From positions 18,937 through 82,936 of the forward strand of contig JANPBM010000118.1 of NCBI GenBank assembly GCA_031430435.1: a stretch of DNA of 64,000 nt, read 5' to 3'. This document shows, piece after piece, positions 42,558-51,084 of this stretch (the stretch's first letter is position 1; every line of letters starts with the position of its first letter). Origin of the DNA: JANNVK01 sp031430435 (GTDB lineage Bacteria > Acidobacteriota > Blastocatellia > Pyrinomonadales > Pyrinomonadaceae). The notes below the pieces were generated by a model that worked only from the letters and a program-made list of their open reading frames with translations, was not told the origin of the DNA and made no database searches. Position numbers and translations under genes: made by a program.

Positions 42558-42706
42558 AAGTCAAACAAAAATTAGCTTGCGAAAATATTTGCCGTAAGGT
42601 ACAACATACTTCAGTTTGTTGCGACACTTAACTTTATTCAAGCTAAAGTTTATCGACAAGCTGAAGCGTGTCGTACTTTTGCAAATCAATTCTTGTTTGG
42701 GTATAG
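42558..42706 (+). repeat. Dispersed CTTCAG palindromic element, copy F
   Basis: 149 bp, from 'caaacaaaaattagcttgcg' to 'caattcttgtttgggtata'; interrupts 21-bp array sequence on both sides ('gattgttaagt' before, 'ggtcatccaataagatt' after). Confidence 0.85.
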
Positions 42707-42754
42707 GTCATCCAATAAGATTATTAAGTCATCTAATAACGTCATTAACTACAT

Positions 42755-42989
42755 ATTACGCAAACACATTTTTTTAATCTGCGTAGCAGATGTCAGCATG
42801 TAGCCCATAGCGTAAGCTATGGGAATTAACAAGTTTAAATTAAAAGCTATCGAAGATAGCGACAGTATCAATTTTCTGTCGCCCGTTATCACGGGCTTAA
42901 AAATATTTTTTAATTATTCCCATAGCTTACGCTATGGGCTACACGCTGTTGCTATTTACAATAGCTGACAAATTAAATTTGTGTAACAT
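42755..42989. repeat. 235-bp palindromic element, copy 1
   Basis: Ends 'attacgcaaacacattt' and 'aaatttgtgtaacat' are partly inverted. It contains a perfect 24-bp inverted repeat (42800-42823 and 42919-42942, core 'catagcgtaagctatggg') around an inner 'agctatcgaagatagcgac' / 'gtcgcccgttatcacgggc' block. Differs from copy 2 at about four visible positions. Confidence 0.9.
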
Positions 42990-43045
42990 CAATTATTAGG
43001 TCATCCGATAAGATTGTTAAGTCATCTATTAACGTTATTAACTAC

Positions 43046-43195
43046 ATATACCAAACGGGAATTAGTTTGCAAAAATATTTGCAGCAAAGTACAACATACT
43101 TCAGTTTGTTGCGACATTTAACTTTATTCAAGCCAAAGTTTATTGACAAGCTGAAGCGTGTCGTACTTTTGCAAACCAATTCTGTTTGGGTATAT
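43046..43195 (+). repeat. Dispersed CTTCAG palindromic element, copy G
   Basis: The best-preserved copy, 150 bp: 'atataccaaacgggaatt' at the left, 'aattctgtttgggtatat' at the right, giving clear terminal inverted repeats. Abuts 235-bp element copy 2. Confidence 0.88.
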
Positions 43196-43428
43196 TACGC
43201 AAACACATTTTTTTAATCTGCGTAGCAGATGTCAGCATGTAGCCCATAGCGTAAGCTATGAGAATTAACAAGTTTAAATTAAAAGCTATTGAAGATAGCG
43301 ACAGTATCAATTTTCTGTCGCCCGTTATCACGGGCTTGAAAATATTTTTTAATTATTCCCATAGCTTACGCTTTGGGCTACACGCTGTTGCTATTTACAA
43401 TAGCTGACAAATTAAATTTGTGTAACAT
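43194..43428. repeat. 235-bp palindromic element, copy 2
   Basis: Same length and near-identical sequence to 42755-42989, in the same orientation, 439 bp away. Near identity implies recent duplication or transposition. Confidence 0.9.
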
Positions 43429-43434
43429 TAGTTA

Positions 43435-43667
43435 CTATACTAAACAAGAATTGGCTTGCGAAAATAATTGCCGTAAAGTACAACATACTTCAGTTTGTTG
43501 CAACATCTAACTTCATTCAAGCTAAAGTTTATCGACAAGCTGAAGCGTGTCGTACTTTTGCAAACCAATTCCTTAGTCTGTTACGACATTTAACTTCATT
43601 CAATCTAAAGTTTATCGACAAGCTGAAGCGTGTCGTACTTTTGCAAACCAATTCTTGTTTAGGTATA
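43435..43667 (+). repeat. Dispersed CTTCAG palindromic element, copy H plus extra right half
   Basis: A full copy (to about 43572) followed directly by a second right half ('gttacgacatttaacttcat' to 'attcttgtttaggtata'), as after a partial tandem duplication. Confidence 0.82.
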
Positions 43668-43882
43668 GGTCATCCAATAAGATTGCTAAGTCATCTAATA
43701 ACGTTACCGGGTCATTCAATAAAATTATTAGGTCATCTACCAAGATTACTAAGTTATCCAATAACGTTATTGGGTTATCTACCAACGTTACTAAGTCATC
43801 TACCAACGTTATTAAGTCATCTATTAACGTTACTAAGTCATCTACTAACGTTACTAAGTCATCTACTAACGTTATTGACTTG
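43668..43882. repeat. 21-bp tandem array, about ten units
   Basis: Degenerate 21-bp units of the form 'aagtcatctactaacgttac'; units near 43790-43880 are the most uniform. Further fragments lie at about 42525-42557, 42706-42753 and 42990-43045. No spacers, so not CRISPR. Frames across it show heptads (LVTLVDD on the minus strand, NVTKSST on the plus). Confidence 0.88.
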
Positions 43883-43974
43883 TTTAATAACGTTACGCGG
43901 TCATTATTTAACGTTAATAACTTCGCTGAAACTCTGACAACATTCAAACCAAAAGTTAATATATTGCCACAGAC

Positions 43975-44017
43975 ACAAAAAAAACACGCGCGTTAAATGT
44001 TTCGCTAACGCGCGCGT
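43975..44017 (-). terminator. GC-rich intrinsic terminator on the minus strand
   Basis: Stem 'acacgcgcgtta' (43983-43994) with 'taacgcgcgcgt' (44006-44017), 11 of 12 paired, 11-base loop; read on the minus strand it is followed by about eight T. It could end transcripts from the threonine ammonia-lyase gene about 460 bases upstream. Confidence 0.7.
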
Positions 44018-44136
44018 CCGACATAAAAAGATAATGATAAATTGTGAATGATGAATGATGAATTAAAACCCTTTAACTCAGTCGTTTATACAGTTCAAAA
44101 TGCTTGATTACAGACTGCTGACTGCGTAACTTAAAT

Positions 44137-44423
44137 CTGATGTTACGCAAATTAGTTTTAGTCGCCGCAGGCAATAAATATAATAGCGTCGGGTAAAGCA
44201 AATGATAATGAGCGACACCCGACGAAGCCGGTAATCAAAGACTTCGACGCTGTAAGTGTCGAACAAATGCTGAATTATTATATACGCGGTTTGTTGCTCA
44301 CTTTCAGCGAGCAAATATTTGGCTTATAAACGTAGGGTTTCATTCGCTTCACTCATTACACCCTACGCTATTATATTTGTCACTTTCAGCGACCTAAAGA
44401 AAATTAGTTTTGCGTAACATCAG
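44137..44423. repeat. 287-bp element with perfect 15-bp terminal inverted repeats
   Basis: Ends 'ctgatgttacgcaaa' (44137-44151) and its exact complement (44409-44423). Inside are 'aatagcgtcggg', 'cgctgtaagtgtcgaac' and 'cactttcagcga', shared with the 6076-6222 element. No transposase gene; it resembles a MITE. Confidence 0.85.
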
Positions 44424-44476
44424 TTAAATAAATCTCTTCCGACTGCCGACTACCGACTTCTGTTCACCGCTTTTCA

Positions 44477-45709
44477 CTATTCCCGCCATTCGCCCACGCC
44501 TTCGCGTTCGATGTGATAGCCGACATTTTCCAGATATTCGTTTACTTCAACAGCGTGTTCGTTGTCGCGGACTTCCAAAATGAGTTCAATTCCGACCCGA
44601 CCGAGCGGAGCCAACCACAACGCCCGCCGATGGAAAATCTCGATGACGTTCGCACCCGATTTTGCAACGTGATCAAGCAACGCGGCAATCCCGCCGGGAC
44701 GATCCTGCACCGTCAGTTTCAAAATAACATAGCGACCTTGTCGTACCATGACCTGTTCCAAAACCCGCGCGAGTAAATTACCGTCGATGTTTCCGCCGCA
44801 CAAGACGGTGCAAACCGTGTCGGACTTTTTAACCTTTATTTTACCTGCCAGCAATGCCGCGACACCTGCCGCACCTGCTCCTTCGACTACCAATCGCGTA
44901 TTTTGCACGCAATGAAAGATTGCCCGGGCGATTTCTTCTTCGGAAACTTCGACGACTTCATCGACCAACTCTTGGATAATCGGCAAGGTAATGTCGCCCG
45001 GACGTTTAACCGCGATGCCGTCGGCGATAGTTGTCGCTTCGTCCACCGCGACCGGTTTTCCGGCAATCAAAGACTGTTTGACCGGCGCGCAACCTTCGGC
45101 TTGAACGCCGATAATCCGTACATTCGGCAACAAAGTTTTGACGGCAATCGCCACACCCGAAATAAGCCCGCCGCCGCCGATCGGAACAACTATCACGGTA
45201 ACTTCGGGCAAGTCTTCGACAATTTCCCAACCAATCGTGCCTTGTCCCGCAATCACCGTTTCATCATCAAAGGCGTGAACGTAAGTATAACCGCGCGCGG
45301 CTTGCAATTCGCGCGAATAGGCGACGGCTTCATCGAAACTTTTACCTTTCAAAATAACTTCCGCGCCAAAATTTTTAGTCGCCGTGATTTTCGTCAACGG
45401 CGCATATTCGGGCAAAACGATAATGGATTTTGTTTTGTGCAAAGTCGCGGCAAGCGCTACGCCTTGAGCGTGATTGCCGGCAGATGCGGCGATTACACCG
45501 CGTTGTTTTTCTTCGGGCAACAAACGCGAAATTTTGTTATACGCGCCGCGAACTTTGAACGAACCCGCGCGTTGCAAACACTCGGCTTTTAAGAAAACTT
45601 TCGCCCCGATTTCTTCGGAGAGTTTGTTGTCGGCAAGCACGGGCGTAGGAATAATTACGCCGTGCAAAGATTTTCGCGCGTCTTGAATATCGGAAAGTTT
45701 AACGGTCAT
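44477..45709 (-). CDS. ilvA: Threonine ammonia-lyase (threonine dehydratase) with ACT domain
   Basis: PLP enzyme deaminating threonine to 2-oxobutyrate, for isoleucine synthesis or threonine breakdown. From the ATG at 45707-45709 the product has 410 residues. The PLP lysine is Lys52 in GSFKVRGAYNK; the phosphate-binding loop is VVPIGGGGLISG; the serine/threonine-binding SAGNHAQGVA is present. The C-terminal ACT-like domain (VILKLTVQDRPGGIAALLDH) marks the shorter, TdcB-like type with one ACT domain, allosterically regulated in relatives. No other isoleucine-pathway gene is nearby. An upstream in-frame extension of 21 residues is rejected as it is basic and unconserved in type. Confidence 0.93.
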   Translation of the reverse strand: MTVKLSDIQDARKSLHGVIIPTPVLADNKLSEEIGAKVFLKAECLQRAGSFKVRGAYNKISRLLPEEKQRGVIAASAGNHAQGVALAATLHKTKSIIVLPEYAPLTKITATKNFGAEVILKGKSFDEAVAYSRELQAARGYTYVHAFDDETVIAGQGTIGWEIVEDLPEVTVIVVPIGGGGLISGVAIAVKTLLPNVRIIGVQAEGCAPVKQSLIAGKPVAVDEATTIADGIAVKRPGDITLPIIQELVDEVVEVSEEEIARAIFHCVQNTRLVVEGAGAAGVAALLAGKIKVKKSDTVCTVLCGGNIDGNLLARVLEQVMVRQGRYVILKLTVQDRPGGIAALLDHVAKSGANVIEIFHRRALWLAPLGRVGIELILEVRDNEHAVEVNEYLENVGYHIEREGVGEWRE

Positions 45710-45840
45710 ATTGTTTAATCGGACAGTTTTCGGCAGTCGGCAACCGGCAGACAACCGGTATCTGCGAAACATTTACGGATTTAATTCAACGCGGCAGTGC
45801 CGATTTCTCGCCGCCGAATGCCGGCTCTCGAACGCTCTGT

Positions 45841-47043
45841 CTAACGCCGATAAATTTTGAAACTCCAACTGTATCGGCGACCTTTCTCAAGCGTTGATTT
45901 GCCCGATGTCGGACGAATTCCGGGCGACCAGCCGTAATATGTAAACTTGCCGGCTGTAACTGAAATATCCTTTGTGGTCTGCGGCGGAATCAGATACAGC
46001 GTCCCGTTCAAGCGGATTTTCAGCGTCGTCTTGGTTTCACCGTTCGAGATGCTGACGACCGGATTTGCCAAAACACTTTCACCCGCGCCTTCGTCGTTAA
46101 GCTGCGGTCCCGTGTTCTCGGTGTTTCCGGTGAACTTCACGACAACCGTGCTGCCCGCAATGTAACCTTCCACGCCCGATTTTTCATCCACGACTTTATA
46201 AAAACCGTTTTCTTCGGCTCTCGCCACCAACGACAAAATATCGTTGCGTTTCACGGCAAGCAAAACTTTGCCCGCGCGTGCCGCCGTTTCACGAATCGAA
46301 GAAACTACGGTTACAAAAGCACCGTCAAAACCAAGATCGTTCATCGCGGCAACATCGCGTTCGTCCTTAATTCTTTGCGCGGTTTTAACCACGGGCTTTT
46401 TGACGACCTGAACGGGCGGTTTAACAACCGTTTGGAGCGAATCGTACTTGGTTTGCAGCAAATCCGCTTTATCGTCGCCCAACAATATCAAGTAGTCGAG
46501 CTGTTTTTTTACTTCGGCTTTGTTTTTCAGATTGTATTGAACCAACCCGATTCCGTAAATTGCACTCGTGTTGTCCGGATCGCGCAGAAGCGCGGTTTTA
46601 TAGCTTGTCAACGCTTGCAAATACTTCCCCGCGTTATTATGAGCAACGCCGAGTTCAAGGTGCGCGGAATAATTGTTCGGGTCAATTCTAATCGCTTTGT
46701 TATAAGCCGATATCGCCTGAGTATAAGAACCCGTAACGTCGAGTTCGTTTCCCAACTGCACAAGCGCGGCGTAATAATCGGGCTTTAATCGAACTGCCTC
46801 GCGGTATGCCGTTACCGCATCCGCGTGGTTTTCCAATTCCGTGTAACACAGCCCAAGATTAAAATGGGCTTGCGGAACTTCCGGTTCATAAGCAATATAT
46901 GCTTTGAAATCGGAAACACAAGCCGCGTATTTCTTTGCTTTAATGTTTTCCAAACCTCGGTTGAAAATTTCTTCCGAATTTTGAGCAAACGAAAATACAG
47001 CGGTCAGCCACAAAACTAAAATAAGTTTAATAAACGTTTTCAT
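45841..47043 (-). CDS. Secreted TPR protein with SH3-like and C-terminal beta domains
   Basis: A 400-residue exported protein: signal peptide (MKTFIKLILVLWLTAVFSFA), then at least four tetratricopeptide repeats between residues 30 and 195 (AHFNLGLCYTELENHADAV, YYAALVQLGNELDVTGSY, YSAHLELGVAHNNAGKYLQ and similar), a charged linker, an SH3b-like segment around 245-305 (AGKVLLAVKRNDILSLVARA ... GYIAGSTVVVKF) and a C-terminal beta domain (TLYLIPPQTTKDISVTAGKF). TPRs suggest a protein-protein scaffold in the periplasm. Unlike the NLR, these TPRs are well diverged. It is the last of a same-strand series but 275 bases from its neighbour. Confidence 0.82.
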   Translation of the reverse strand: MKTFIKLILVLWLTAVFSFAQNSEEIFNRGLENIKAKKYAACVSDFKAYIAYEPEVPQAHFNLGLCYTELENHADAVTAYREAVRLKPDYYAALVQLGNELDVTGSYTQAISAYNKAIRIDPNNYSAHLELGVAHNNAGKYLQALTSYKTALLRDPDNTSAIYGIGLVQYNLKNKAEVKKQLDYLILLGDDKADLLQTKYDSLQTVVKPPVQVVKKPVVKTAQRIKDERDVAAMNDLGFDGAFVTVVSSIRETAARAGKVLLAVKRNDILSLVARAEENGFYKVVDEKSGVEGYIAGSTVVVKFTGNTENTGPQLNDEGAGESVLANPVVSISNGETKTTLKIRLNGTLYLIPPQTTKDISVTAGKFTYYGWSPGIRPTSGKSTLEKGRRYSWSFKIYRR

Positions 47044-47318
47044 CGTTTTTCCTCCAAGTTGTCGATAAATCTAATATGTAAGAACGAGACGTTACCAAGT
47101 TCTTGCGCCAAACATTTTGCCGCATAAATCGGCGCCGAATAACCGCCGGACAGTCTGCGGAGAAACTCGGTTTGTCGATAATCGCCGGGTTGATTTAACC
47201 CGAAGTTCACCGACAAGTTAAAATATGTTGTCCGCTTGCAAATCAAAACCCGCGCTTGCAAATCAAAACTCGACTTCGTTCGCCGCCGCCGAACGCGCGT
47301 GAAAAAAGCCGTCCGTTA

Positions 47319-49220
47319 TTATTTTACAACAATCGGCAACTTTATCCGCGAGCCGTGAAACACCCGCTGAGTCGCCGTTTGAAAGTCAGACTGCGCGCCG
47401 AGCTTGTAATTCGCCATAAATTTTTGCGGATTGCGGGCAACCAACGGAAACCAAGTGCTTTGAATCTGCACCATCATCCGATGACCTTTTTTGAAAGTGT
47501 GGCGGATTCCCGGCATCGTAAAATTAACCTTCGTCGGCTGATTCGGCGCTAACGGCTCAGGCTTTTCAAACGAATTTCTAAACCGCGCGGGCATCGGTTC
47601 ACCGCGCAAAAGCATCTGATAACCGTTCGGGTGAAAAACCGAATAAGCCGAAGTTTCAGGCGGTTTGACACCTTCGGGAAATTTGTAATCATCGGGAAAC
47701 ACGTCGATTATTTTGACGATAAAATCAGAGTCCGTGCCGCTCGACGAAACAACCAATTCATTTTTAATATCGCCCGAAACCGTTATGTCTTCGCTCAAAA
47801 CATCCGTTTGATAAACCAAAACATCTTGCCGATTAGCGACAAACCGTTGATCTTCGGTCATAAAATCACGCGGATAATCGAGCGTAATCTTTTGCGTGTA
47901 AGGCACAGGTTTCGACGGGTCGGAAACGTATGTGTCAAACGTTTTCGGCGGCGCGGAATTGTCGAGAACCGCTTTTCCGCCGCCACGCAGATTCAACGAC
48001 ATTTCTTTTGTTTGCAAAGGCTTGTCGGTGTTGCTCCACTTATTTGAACCTGTGTCAAACAAGTTTAATTCTTTGATATTTGCAATGTCGCCTTTGGCTT
48101 TCAAAAAGTGATTAAAGAACGGAAGCTCGATTTTTTCACGATAAAAGAGCGAAGTTTTTTCATTGAAATAAGCCGTGCCGAGCCAATCGCCTTCGCTGCG
48201 TACCCAGCCGCCGTGAAACCACGGACCAACCACCAAAACATTAAATATATTCGGATTTTGTTTCTCGATGTGTTCGTATGTGCTCAGCGCGCCAAACAAA
48301 TCTTCGTTGTCGTACCAACCGCCGACCGTCATCGTTGCGCAACCGATATTTTTCAGCTTCGGCAGTATATTTCGGGCTTTCCACCAATCATCGTAATTCG
48401 GATGAGCCATCATTTCGTCCCAAAACTTGATGCGCGTGCCAAGTTGTTTCTCGTAATTATCACCGGTTTCTTTTAATCCGCCCAATCCGAGATAATAATT
48501 GTAACCGTCTTTCGTCCGCCAATTCATCGGTTTAATATAACTTGCGTTGTTGATCGGTACCGGACGATTCTGCCCGAAACCGTTGAAAAACGAATAGTTC
48601 TGAGCGAGAAATAAAGCTCCGTTGTGGTGCATATCGTCGCCCGTAAACCAATCGGAAACAGGCGCTTGCGGCGAACACGCTTTCAACGCGGGATGCGAAT
48701 CGATCGAACCTGCCGAAGTGTAAAACCCCGGATACGAAATGCCGTACATACCGACCGCGCCGGAATTATTTGCCACATTTTTGGTCAACCAATCGATCGT
48801 GTCGAAAGCATCGGTCGATTCGTCGATATCTTTGCTCGTTTTGTTGTCAATATCAGGACGCACATCTTCAAAAGTTCCTTCGCTCATCCAACGCCCGCGA
48901 ACATCTTGGTAAACAAAAATGTAACCTTCTTTGGCAAAAAGTTCATTCGGACCCAGACTTGTTCTAAATTGATCGGCACCGTAAGGCGAAACAGTATATG
49001 GCGTTCTGTTCATCAAAATCGGATACTTTTGCGATTTATCTTTCGGCTCGTAAATAGCGGTAAAAAGTTTCACGCCGTCGCGGACAGGAATTAAAACCTC
49101 GCGTTTGGTGTAATTCGTTTTGATAAATTCGGCAAGCGGATTTGTTGGCGGTTGCGGCGCTTGCGCCATAACCGAAACGCTTAAAACAAAGATTAACGAC
49201 AAAATTAGTTTGATTTTCAT
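47319..49220 (-). CDS. Secreted CocE/NonD-family hydrolase (X-Pro dipeptidyl-peptidase type)
   Basis: A 633-residue alpha/beta hydrolase of the CocE/NonD family (acyl hydrolases and X-Pro dipeptidyl peptidases). Start ATG at 49218-49220 gives a clear signal peptide (MKIKLILSLIFVLSVSVMA). Family features: the lead-in VLIPVRDGVKLFTAIYEPKD, the nucleophile region GMYGISYPGFYTSAGS, the substrate-domain segment GGWYDNEDLFGAL and a C-terminal jelly-roll with the His-bearing GHRMMVQIQST. Length is normal. With the M1 and S9 enzymes it suggests growth on peptides or removal of blocked peptides in the periplasm. Confidence 0.9.
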   Translation of the reverse strand: MKIKLILSLIFVLSVSVMAQAPQPPTNPLAEFIKTNYTKREVLIPVRDGVKLFTAIYEPKDKSQKYPILMNRTPYTVSPYGADQFRTSLGPNELFAKEGYIFVYQDVRGRWMSEGTFEDVRPDIDNKTSKDIDESTDAFDTIDWLTKNVANNSGAVGMYGISYPGFYTSAGSIDSHPALKACSPQAPVSDWFTGDDMHHNGALFLAQNYSFFNGFGQNRPVPINNASYIKPMNWRTKDGYNYYLGLGGLKETGDNYEKQLGTRIKFWDEMMAHPNYDDWWKARNILPKLKNIGCATMTVGGWYDNEDLFGALSTYEHIEKQNPNIFNVLVVGPWFHGGWVRSEGDWLGTAYFNEKTSLFYREKIELPFFNHFLKAKGDIANIKELNLFDTGSNKWSNTDKPLQTKEMSLNLRGGGKAVLDNSAPPKTFDTYVSDPSKPVPYTQKITLDYPRDFMTEDQRFVANRQDVLVYQTDVLSEDITVSGDIKNELVVSSSGTDSDFIVKIIDVFPDDYKFPEGVKPPETSAYSVFHPNGYQMLLRGEPMPARFRNSFEKPEPLAPNQPTKVNFTMPGIRHTFKKGHRMMVQIQSTWFPLVARNPQKFMANYKLGAQSDFQTATQRVFHGSRIKLPIVVK

Positions 49221-49297
49221 ACATTTTTCCAACGGAATTGATAGCGGTAAAATAACACGAAACGGAGAAAAAAGAAACTTTCCAAACTTTTGCCTGA

Positions 49298-50167
49298 TTA
49301 CTTTTTACTTTTGCCTTCAAACATCTGTCTGTCTTTTTCGCCTAATTCGGCAATTTTCGACATTAAATAATCGGCGATTTCTTTGTGAGTGCGAAGTCTG
49401 TCGCTTTTTTCTTTGAACTCGGAAAGGTCAATTTCTTTGCCGAACCACAACCGGATTTTCTCGCCGCCGATCCAGTTTCCTAAAATTTGTTTCGGTAAAT
49501 CATTGCCCAAACCCGCGATAAACACAGGGATTACATTTGGTTGAGCCTTCATCACAACCGCTCCGACTCCGGGTTGGGCGGGCAGTAAATCGTATGGATC
49601 GTCGTTCAAATTCCGTTTGCCTTCGGGATGAAAACCGATTAAGTGTCCGTAACCTTCGCTTGAAATTTGCACCAATCGGCGGAGCGAGTATTTATCGAAT
49701 TCACGTTTTTTTTGTTCGCGGTCTTCGCGGAAAAACGGCGGATACATCGCCCACCAACCCATCGCCAAATTTACCAGCCAACCAATCGGCGAATCGTAAA
49801 AAAACTTTGCCCGAACAGGGAAATAAATTTTGATCGGACGCGTTGTTTCGCGGAAAATAACCGACGAAACAACGTACATATCAAAAAAACTGCGATGGTT
49901 TGCGACGAGCAACAGCGGAACTTCGGGCGAACTGTTTTCGACATTTTCAAGCCCGAAAACGGTCATCAAATTATAGGTACAAATTTTTATCCAAAGCGAG
50001 CCGAAATGTCGTTGGCAAAAACCCCAAAAGCGTTTCCAACGTCCGAGATTCATCCGATGCGTGAGCCTGAAACCGAGGCGTTCAAACGTTGTCAAAACCG
50101 AAAGTTCTTCGTTTGTCGGCACAAGTTGAGTGTTGGAATCTTTAATTTCTAAGGCGTTATCCGGCAT
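49298..50167 (-). CDS. 1-acyl-sn-glycerol-3-phosphate acyltransferase family protein (PlsC-like)
   Basis: Membrane-associated acyltransferase transferring a fatty acyl chain to lysophosphatidate or a related acceptor. The family blocks are visible: NHRSFFD (H-x4-D catalytic pair), FFREDREQKKREF, and FHPEGKRN, which replaces the usual F-P-E-G-T-R with an inserted His. Start is the ATG at 50165-50167 (MPDNALEIKD); an upstream TTG frame is less likely. 289 residues, a little longer than PlsC, with an extra N-terminal segment. No adjacent lipid gene, so the substrate is not certain. Confidence 0.85.
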   Translation of the reverse strand: MPDNALEIKDSNTQLVPTNEELSVLTTFERLGFRLTHRMNLGRWKRFWGFCQRHFGSLWIKICTYNLMTVFGLENVENSSPEVPLLLVANHRSFFDMYVVSSVIFRETTRPIKIYFPVRAKFFYDSPIGWLVNLAMGWWAMYPPFFREDREQKKREFDKYSLRRLVQISSEGYGHLIGFHPEGKRNLNDDPYDLLPAQPGVGAVVMKAQPNVIPVFIAGLGNDLPKQILGNWIGGEKIRLWFGKEIDLSEFKEKSDRLRTHKEIADYLMSKIAELGEKDRQMFEGKSKK

Positions 50168-50346
50168 TTTTACAATTCTAACAATTTCGGCGTGTTTTAC
50201 CAAAAGCCGATAGTTATTTGCAAAATGTTTGAAAAGAAAGTTGCGATTAAAAGAGAATATACAACCAATTTTCCGCTAAAACGCGGGTCAAAATTTCGCC
50301 GCTGACCTGCGGGCAAATTAACAAACGTGAGTTTCATACTCGTAAA

Positions 50347-51081
50347 TCAGTGAGCTTTTTCGGATGCCTTTTGCGGAAAGATAAAAATGCAAGCAACAAT
50401 CAGCGCAATTAAAACGAGCGAGGCGGTGTAACGACTCAGGTTAAGTCCGCCGTGATCGAACGGTTTATCGAGAAAATCTCCGACTACTGCTCCAAGCGGT
50501 CTCGTCATAATAAACGCAATCCAAAATAATATGACGCGTGAAATTGACGTAAAATAATACAATGCAACCGTAATCAGCAGCACTCCGCCAAAGACAACCG
50601 CCGCTCCGAGATAACCGAAATCAGCCGTATCCGCAAACCAATCTCCGAGTGCAGTTCCGAGCGTTTGTGAAAAGATAATCGTTATCCAATAGAACATTTC
50701 GCCTTTTGCCGTATTAACTTGGTCAACTGAAACGCTTCCCATTACAAAATGCCACACCAAAAGTGAGACAACAACCAATGTGAGCAAAATCGCCGAACCG
50801 CCCGTGTAACCTATTCCCAAAGAACGAGTTGCAAAATCGGCAAGTGTTGTTCCGACAGTAGTTGTGGCAATAATCGTGAACCAGTAAAGAAACGGATTAA
50901 ATTGTTTGGCTTTGATATGCAAAGCAACCGCCGCCGCGACGATTACCGCAAAAATTGCCGTGCTAACCAGATAGCCCAAATCCATTGACATCGAAAAAGC
51001 ATCGCCGGCGGTTTCGCCAAGTGTGGTTGCACAAATTTTCATTATCCAAAAGAAAATAGTGATTTGGGGTAGTTTGCTCAT
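50347..51081 (-). CDS. COG4705-like membrane protein with four internal repeats
   Basis: A 244-residue protein with about eight hydrophobic segments. Four repeats each carry a polar motif inside the membrane: TTLGETAGDAFS (residue about 19), TVGTTLADFAT (about 77), TLGTALGDWFA (about 140) and PLGAVVGDFLD (about 198). The regular T/P-x-G-x-x-x-[AG]-D pattern suggests an internally duplicated transporter or ion-binding channel. COG4705 members are uncharacterised and often lie with PepSY or two-component genes; here a PepSY-like gene ends 3 bases upstream, which supports a shared transcript. Confidence 0.78.
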   Translation of the reverse strand: MSKLPQITIFFWIMKICATTLGETAGDAFSMSMDLGYLVSTAIFAVIVAAAVALHIKAKQFNPFLYWFTIIATTTVGTTLADFATRSLGIGYTGGSAILLTLVVVSLLVWHFVMGSVSVDQVNTAKGEMFYWITIIFSQTLGTALGDWFADTADFGYLGAAVVFGGVLLITVALYYFTSISRVILFWIAFIMTRPLGAVVGDFLDKPFDHGGLNLSRYTASLVLIALIVACIFIFPQKASEKAH

Positions 51082-51084
51082 AAT

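Larger units (their letters stand above)
42143..44476. other. 2.3-kb gene-free zone of nested repeats
   Basis: From 42143 to 44476 no frame is supported as a gene. Contents in order: about 0.38 kb of unique AT-rich sequence; fragments of a 21-bp array; CTTCAG element F; array fragment; 235-bp element 1; array fragment; CTTCAG element G; 235-bp element 2; CTTCAG element H with an extra half copy; the main 21-bp array; a GC-rich terminator hairpin; and a 287-bp element. The 21-bp array appears to be the older sequence into which the others were inserted. Confidence 0.8.

Noticed and set aside
43668..43882. CRISPR array
   Set aside because: Units are contiguous 21-bp repeats without unique spacers, and no cas gene is present in the window.
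43612..43947. 111-residue minus-strand frame with LVTLVDD heptads, suggestive of a coiled coil
   Set aside because: TTG start without ribosome-binding site, sequence produced by the 21-bp array, and the C-terminal end lies within a CTTCAG element.
42143..44476. Insertion sequence or prophage remnant
   Set aside because: Repeats with inverted ends are present, but there is no transposase, integrase or phage gene fragment; only non-autonomous elements can be supported.
45710..45840. Riboswitch or leader peptide upstream of threonine ammonia-lyase
   Set aside because: Short region with partial dyads but no run of Ile/Thr codons and no recognisable aptamer.
47044..47318. Further CTTCAG palindrome upstream of the TPR gene
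   Set aside because: Fragments such as 'tttgtcgataatcgccgggt' and 'caccgacaagttaaaatatg' are reminiscent, but too diverged to call a copy.
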